DNA from: Microbotryomycetes sp. JL201
Taxonomy: Eukaryota > Basidiomycota > Microbotryomycetes
Assembly (NCBI GenBank): GCA_033819885.1
Contig: JAQYUZ010000016.1
Span: forward strand, 186,001 to 250,000
Direction: 5' to 3'
Length of the DNA: 64,000 nucleotides
Below, piece by piece: positions 58,301 to 64,000 of this stretch. Both the position numbers and the translations under genes were made by a program. A model generated the notes under the pieces. That model made no database searches, had not been told where the DNA came from, and worked only from the letters and a program-made list of their open reading frames with translations. The stretch's first letter is position 1. Each line of letters opens with the position of its first letter.

Positions 58301-59905
58301 TGTCCGAGACAGACCACAAACAAGAGTTTGACGACGGCCAATCAGTGTCTACGCTAGTGGAGCATTTCGAGGCACAAGTCGACGCTGAAGACAGGGGCAG
58401 GCGGGCTCAACGCCTGCAGGTTTCGTGCAACCTTGAGTCCGAGAAGAAAATCGACGTTTCGGAAGCTCCCGAAGCACGAAAGGAAGAAACGACAAAAGTC
58501 GTCGATGATACCATCACGCCAACGAGACGGGTGTCGATGACGAGGACTGGCAGCAGCAGGACTCGAGGACCGCGTATGCCAAACGTGAGACTTTGGGGTG
58601 AGCCGAAGAATTGTGTTTTCAAAGCGCGAGCTGACTTTCCATCGAGTTACAGGGGGAATCGACTCCGTTTCTGAGGCAGAACATGCAGCGCGGTGGGGAG
58701 GCTCACTGCCTCGTAGCTTGAGTGTCGCCAGCAACAAGCGAAACGAAGCTTCTGAACGCGGTCTCGCTGAATTGACCAACATGATCAAGACTGAGGAAGG
58801 CCTTGGCCTTGTGCTCGACAAGACGAGCAAGGGCGAAATCCAGCTTGACATGACAACTTTAGGAGGTCAGTCAAGAACTGCGTTCGAGTGCTCACGGTGT
58901 GGGCCAGAGCTGAGGTTTCCAGGCAGTCGCTGTACTTGAAGTCTTGTCACGCATACGCGACTCTTCGAACCAACAGACGGCTCGTGACATCCAAGAACGA
59001 GAAGAACGATCAAAGCATGGCGGTTTGACGAGCAAAGAGCGTTTGCAGCTAGAAGCGAGGCGAGCAGAGATTCATAGGCTTGAGGCTTTGACCCAAATGA
59101 ACAGCAAGAGACAAGCGCGTGAGTCATGGCAAATCAACGTCAGTTTCTGTCACTGAGCCCAGTTGATAGAAATTGAGGAGTCGATCTCACGACTGAACGC
59201 CAGAGCGGAACAGCAGACCAAGATGCTGCAGGATCTGATCCGCATTTCTCACGGTCAGAGAGACGAAGCTCGCGATGAAGCGGTTCCATCCACGGGAGGG
59301 ATTCAGAAACTGCTAGAGTCAGCACATACTAATGAGCTCGTCCGTTGCTGCGGCTGATCTCGTGCTCGCGTTAGTCAAGTAAAAGAGGGCGTGGACGATC
59401 AAATCAAGGACTTTCGTGCTCAAATCGCATCGGAGGTGAGTCTTTACGCGAGAGATTTCATTCAGTGCAGCTTACTGTCTGCGCGACAGCTTCACAAGAT
59501 GCTGACAGAAGTTGGGCGATTGCGAGAAGAGAAGAAGAGTGCGTTCAGGCTTGATCTTGGCTTGTGTGACTTTGCAGCTCTAACTTTCGAGGACAGGTCT
59601 ACAGACCGAGATTGCGGATCTGTTGTCTGTCAGTAGACTTTTGCCTTATGAACGCGGACCACAGCTGACGAAGTTGATTGCAGTTCCATGCTCGATACAG
59701 CAATTCAGCATCAAGCGAATCGCCTCGGGTATGGCTTTTTATACACTGTCAATGATTCTCTGGCTGACAATCGTGAACATGTGATTAGGCTGGCCCGGAC
59801 TTGCCCGGCCTAGCCGCCACTCCCACTTCTGGCGCACACGATGCTCGACCTCGAGCTGCACTGCCAAGTCTGTCTCTGTTTGGCCCGCGGCCTTTGAGCA
59901 AATAG
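55375..59905 (+). CDS. large PH-domain and coiled-coil protein, at least ten exons (joins partly unresolved)
   Basis: Exonic pieces are continuous in composition from ~55375 (alternative ATG 55519) to a stop at 59903-59905. The first ~450 residues are Ser-rich and disordered, with a short helix IVDGGVIARLKAKRAAER. A PH domain lies in exon 56908..57241 (HWQSRLCVLNSSTLIVY, LAFKPFRIDLSDQTSHYF, DRVDWIFTLESVEK). Another Ser-rich part follows, then a helical C-terminal third with coiled coils (TARDIQEREERSKHG, RLQLEARRAEIHRLEAL, EESISRLNARAEQQTKML, DDQIKDFRAQIASE). Confident joins are ..56852/56908..57241/57298..57886/57940... The junctions near 56360 and 58000 are not solved. A membrane/cortex-associated scaffold is a guess from PH plus coiled coil; I do not know a named orthologue. 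Confidence 0.7.
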
Positions 59906-60226
59906 ATGTTTAGCAGCACTGACCCCGTCCGTCGAATCTGGACAATCGAGTTCAAGGCGTATTCGTACAAGACCAACACTGAAACGCAGAAACTGAAACG
60001 CTTTCTTGGCGGCTGTTACATATTCAAGCACTTACACCGCTGCCAGTGCTATGTGAACAGTATATGCTGGAACCTCCTGTTTTATTTTTGAGTCAGTCCT
60101 CGCGCATGCGTCGCATGATCGGAAGCTGTGCATCCTCTGGCCTCGGACGCAGCGAAACCTTTTTTCTCCTCCTTTCGCCTTTGTTCGACAGCTCTCGTCG
60201 CGTGTACAGCCTTCGAGCGAGCGACC
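59906..60226 (+). promoter_or_regulatory. intergenic region upstream of eIF2 gamma
   Basis: 321 nt holding the 3' UTR of the PH-domain gene and the eIF2 gamma promoter. A pyrimidine-rich strip (60155-60190) precedes the start by about 40 nt. Nothing else seen. Confidence 0.4.
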
Positions 60227-62485
60227 ATGGCCGCCAGTCCGTCGCCGCTGCAGCAGTCGCACCTCAACCCGGCCTCCGACTCGGAGTCTGACGTGTCTGA
60301 CACCGAGACAAGCCAGCTCAAACCATCTGCCGCCTCCAGCAACGGCGCTGCGGTCGCTGGTTTGACGACAAAGCTGCAAGAACTCGCGCTCATCAAAGAA
60401 CACGACGTCGACATTGCAGATCTCAACCCTCTCAGCCCTGAAGTCATCAGTAAACAAGCGACAATCAACATTGGTAAGCGTTGCCTGCCAGTACAGCGGA
60501 CCGCGAGCGTCAAAAACGGGCCGCGTCGTCGAAAAAGACGCGGCCGCACGCCTTGCACCAGCACAGTCCGCGCTCGCTTGGATCAGCAGCTAACTCTTGC
60601 GCTCTTCTTGTGCTCGATCTGAACAGGAACTATCGGACACGTGAGTCGAGCGAGCAACCGTTCGGCACTTTCTCGACCCACGCACTCGAGCTAACAACGA
60701 GCATTCGCCTGTCGCCTTTCGCACCACAGGTCGCACACGGTAAATCACAAACAGTCAAGGCTATCTCGGGCGTGCACACTGTCCGCTTCAAAAACGAGCT
60801 CGAGCGGAATATCACAATCAAGCTCGGCTACGCCAACGCAAAGGTGCGCAGCTCAATTAGAGCCGTTTCAAGACACACCAACAATAGGCTGACCTGCGAC
60901 GACTTTTCTTTCTTTCGCAGATCTACAAGTGCGAGAACCCGAGATGCGAGCGCCCCGGGTCATACAAATCTTACAGCTCCGATAAGGAAGACTCGCCACC
61001 GTGCGAGCAACCAGGATGCGGCGGAAAGATGAAACTGCTGAGGTAAGATGCCATCTCATTCCTCCCGAGGGAGCGTATTCCTGACAGCTGTGGCGCGACT
61101 TGCAGACACGTCTCATTTGTCGATTGTCCCGGTCACGACATTCTCATGGCCACCATGTTGAACGGCGCAGCAGTCATGGACGCCGCTCTCCTCCTCATTG
61201 CTGCCAACGAAACTTGCCCGCAACCACAAACATCCGAGCACTTGGCCGCCATCGAGATCATGAAGCTTAAACACATCCTGGTCCTGCAGGTAAGCACACA
61301 AGGTCTTACTGACTCAAGACAGTCTTGGTCAACGACGCTCCACTAATCTCACGCATTGTCCAATCAGAACAAAGTCGATCTGATCAGGGAACAGCAAGCC
61401 GACGAGCACCAACAGTCAATTCTCGATTTTGTCAAAGGCACAGTTGCAGACTCTGCACCCATCGTCCCTATCTCTGCTCAACTACGGTACAACATCGACG
61501 CACTCGTCGAATACATCGTCACAAAGATCCCTGTGCCCGTTCGAGACTTTACGACGGCCCCGAAACTGATCGTCATCCGATCGTTCGACGTCAACAAGCC
61601 AGGAGCCGAGGTTCACGAACTCAAGGGTGGCGTTGCCGGTGGCAGTTTGCTCAAGGGTGTCCTCAAGGTTCGTCTCTTGTAGGCGTGACTTGTGTTCGGA
61701 TGGCGGTGCTCACACGCTGGTTGCGCCCTGTGACAGCTCGGTCAAGAGATCGAAGTCCGACCTGGTGTCGTGTCAAAGGACGCGGAAGGCAAAATTCATT
61801 GCCAGCCGATTCGGAGCAAGATTGTTACGCTGTTGGCCGAGAAGAATGAGCTCAAGTTTGCAGTGCCAGGCGGTCTCATCGGTGTCGGTACTCGTGCGTT
61901 TCTCTTCTTTCGCATCTCAATGACATTGGCTGACATTTTGACCGATGCAGTGATTGACCCGCAGTTGACTCGTGGTGACCGATTGGTCGGACAAGTCCTT
62001 GGTTCCAAGGGTTCATTGCCTTCGATCTACACCGAGATTGAAATCAACTACTTTTTGTTGCGGCGGTTGCTTGGTGTCAAGTCGGACGACAAGAAGCAGA
62101 CAAAGGTGCGAACCCGGCCACTTTTCTCAGACCAAATTTACTTTTCGGACACTGACCAAGCACGTTCAATCGCTACCAGGTTCAAAAACTCGCCAAAAAT
62201 GAAATTCTCATGGTCAACATTGGATCTACGTCAGAAGGTGGTCGAGTCGTCTCTGTCAAGGCAGACTTGGCAAAGATTCTGCTCAATACTCCGGCGGCGA
62301 CCGAGATTGGTGAAAAGGTGGCTCTCAGTCGACGTATCGACAAGCATTGGCGATTGATTGGTACGTTCCATTCTCACCTCTCATGAGACAACAGTGTTTA
62401 ACCGTGCCTCGTGCGGTGTCTCGTACTCGCAGGTTGGGGTTCAGTCAGGAGAGGAACTTTGTACGAGTTGCCAGAGGATGCTTAG
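60227..62485 (+). CDS. GCD11: Translation initiation factor eIF2 gamma subunit
   Basis: 508 aa in ten exons: 60227..60473, 60627..60640, 60730..60843, 60921..61042, 61106..61289, 61368..61667, 61737..61893, 61951..62105, 62180..62360, 62433..62485. GTPase motifs are [14 protein letters not shown] (G1), [13 protein letters not shown] (switch I region), VDCPGHD (G3), NKVD (G4) and SAQ (G5). The zinc-ribbon insert is CENPRCERP...CEQPGCGG. Domains II and III follow ([48 protein letters not shown]). eIF2 gamma carries Met-tRNAi to the 40S subunit with GTP. The 14-nt second exon encodes only GTIGH of the P-loop and sits between introns of 153 and 89 nt. Length is close to yeast Gcd11. Confidence 0.96.
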
Positions 62486-62965
62486 ACTTCTGTTTTCTCT
62501 TGCCTCCTTTTCCCTGTTTGTTGCGCTAGTACCCAGATCAAAAGTAGGAGGACCATCAGTTTCTTTTGCAATGGTGCAAACCGCTGCCTCGTCCCAGGAC
62601 ACATTCGTAAATGCGCTAACGCTTGAGTTTCAGTTGAATATGCATTGGCCTTTCAAACTCGGTGGCGCAGACATGGGCAGTGACAAACTCGGTTGACCAG
62701 ATTCCTCTGGATGCAGCGCCAAGAGTCTCGCTCGCCAAGTGCGAAATCTCGAAACGACATGCGACTTTCCGCAAACAAAACGTGTTGTTGGCCCGCCCAA
62801 AACAAAGGTATGTCATGTTACAAGCGAAGGTAGAGGGAGCGGAGCACGCCAAAAAAAGAGATGCAACCTCGAAAACCAAACCAAGATCACGCACGCTTCC
62901 AACTTGTCTCCATACGATCGCTCGAGAGTTGTACGCAGGAGAAGGGTATGGGTGAGGCGATCCGA
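62486..62965. other. intergenic region between convergent eIF2 gamma and eL36 genes
   Basis: 480 nt of 3' UTR and spacer. Open frames on both strands lack motifs. No gene or RNA recognised. Confidence 0.45.
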
Positions 62966-63823
62966 TTAGGCGGCGTGGCGCCTTTGCTCGGCTATTGGAG
63001 AGGGGATACTGGATCAGATGCGACTCGACACCAGAGCAGCTACCAGATTGTACGCACCGATGACACCGGTAAGCTCATCGACCTTGCGCTTGGCGCGGCG
63101 AAGTGTGCCAAGCTGTGTAGGAATGGCGAGCATGGTCAGCACGATGCTCTTGGGCGGTCCGCAGGACAGGTGGGTGCACAAAAGACAACGCGAGTCGAAT
63201 CGATGCGCCTCGCATCTTCGATTGGCGTCGTTGCCGTGCCGTGGTGATCATTGCGAAATGGGGTAACTTACGCGCTTCTTGGTCAACTTGCGAGCCTTCT
63301 TGTCCTGTATCGGCCGCGACGGGCAATTAGCCACCTGTTCCAACTCCGTTTATGCACGAGCAGGCCAACGAGCGTGTCGTTGTACTGTCGCACGCTTGTT
63401 GACCTGCACAGCCCGTCCCAGTGCTAACCTTCGAGTTACGGATCAACTCCATCACTCGTCGCTCGTAGGGGGCGAAACCAGCGACCTGCACGCAATTGAA
63501 TCCTCGTCAATTCCCTCCTAGTGATGATTTTGTTGCGACGGGTTCCAGACGAACCTCGCGAACGATTTGCTTGACGAATGAGGTGCGGGCAGACTGCTTG
63601 CCCTTGCGGTTTGACGGCCTAGGCTTGCGGGCGATGGCAGTCGTTGGTCGACCCGAGTTCTGGCCCCATCGCAAGTCTGTGTACGGCACCGCGGGGCGTG
63701 TCAGTTCGAGGATAGGAAAACTTGGGAGTCGACGGCGGTGCAGTCTCTGCGCTCGACCGGTACGTCTCGAGAGCAGTCGACAAGGATAGAAAACTGACTG
63801 GTTCGTGCTGCGACCTCTGACAT
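62966..63823 (-). CDS. RPL36: 60S ribosomal protein eL36
   Basis: 105 aa in six exons: 63799..63823, 63555..63676, 63429..63485, 63272..63304, 63058..63112, 62966..62991. The spliced protein reads NLRWGQNSGRPTTAIARKP, SFVKQIVREVAGFAPYERR, VMELIRNSKDKKARKLTKKR and LGTLRRAKRKVDELTGVIAE, the full eL36 family sequence and length. All phases agree. The introns (122, 69, 124, 159 and 66 nt) are longer than is usual in the window, and total more than the 318-nt coding sequence. The first exon codes for only eight residues plus one base. Ribosomal-protein introns in fungi are often involved in expression control, but nothing here shows that directly. Confidence 0.96.
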
Positions 63824-64000
63824 GGTTGGCGTTGAGTCGGACGGGGGAGCAGGGTGGGCAGCGGCCCTGTCGTCGCTCGAGCGAGCCGGGAGACGGAAAT
63901 TAAACAATTCCGCGCCGAAGCGTTCGCGAGCGGGCGCTGGCGAGCGGCTCATTTCCCCGTCTCCGCACCACTTGTCGACTTTGTAAGCTTGCGAAGCGCG
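63824..64000 (-). promoter_or_regulatory. upstream region of RPL36
   Basis: 5' flank of the eL36 gene to the window edge. GC-rich; no specific element recognised. The open frame through it (63701..63952, -) is only an in-frame extension upstream of the chosen ATG. Confidence 0.35.

Noticed and set aside
63113-63271. possible box C/D snoRNA in the fourth eL36 intron
   Set aside because: Only ATGATCA and a CTGA were found. The C box does not match RTGATGA and no terminal stem is seen.

Overview
The window is nuclear DNA of a filamentous or yeast-like fungus, almost certainly a basidiomycete. Genes are densely packed on both strands and cut by many short introns (mostly 45-100 nt). The products are typically fungal: chitin synthase, DASH subunit Dam1, Zn2Cys6 regulators, a HAM1-like protein, an RlpA-like secreted protein and a NiCoT nickel transporter. 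The compactness and the extreme intron load in conserved genes would fit a small-genome Pucciniomycotina species, but that placement is inference. I saw no rRNA, convincing tRNA, CRISPR array, transposon or virus-derived element.

Layout. 1-20 kb: 3' end of a BBC1-like actin-patch gene, a RING/LON protein, an alternative NADH dehydrogenase (NDE), an unresolved 1.5-kb stretch, a RhoGAP, an HD-domain hydrolase, a DEK_C-like nuclear protein, Golgi GDPase (GDA1), a class III CoA-transferase and a nickel transporter. 20-32 kb: a small uncertain gene, a NUP2/NUP50-type nucleoporin, a HAM1-like lipid-binding-fold protein, a secreted double-psi-barrel protein and two uncharacterised genes. 32-41 kb: ILV6 (regulatory subunit of acetolactate synthase) head-to-head with an NFX1-type zinc-finger protein, which converges on a Gyp1-like Rab GAP. 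41-47 kb: two related Zn2Cys6 transcription factors on the same strand, separated by the emptiest part of the window. 47-64 kb: an 18-exon chitin synthase, DAM1 with an unusual C-terminus, prohibitin 2, a large PH/coiled-coil protein, eIF2 gamma and ribosomal protein eL36.

The genes are unrelated housekeeping and cell-biology loci rather than a functional cluster. Neighbouring genes often diverge from 0.2-0.5 kb shared promoters or converge with almost no spacer. I rebuilt most exon structures by matching splice signals to conserved protein motifs and by checking that codon phase and total length agree. This gives about 115 introns.

Most notable: at least eight introns, in eight different genes, begin with GC instead of GT (about 7 percent), each backed by a conserved protein junction or exact phase. 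There are also true micro-exons: 11 nt in the chitin synthase, 14 nt in the eIF2 gamma P-loop, and 26 and 27 nt in consecutive exons of the nickel transporter. Other points are the tandem Zn2Cys6 pair, the winged-helix-like tail on Dam1, and the antisense overlap of the ILV6 and NFX1 5' coding ends.
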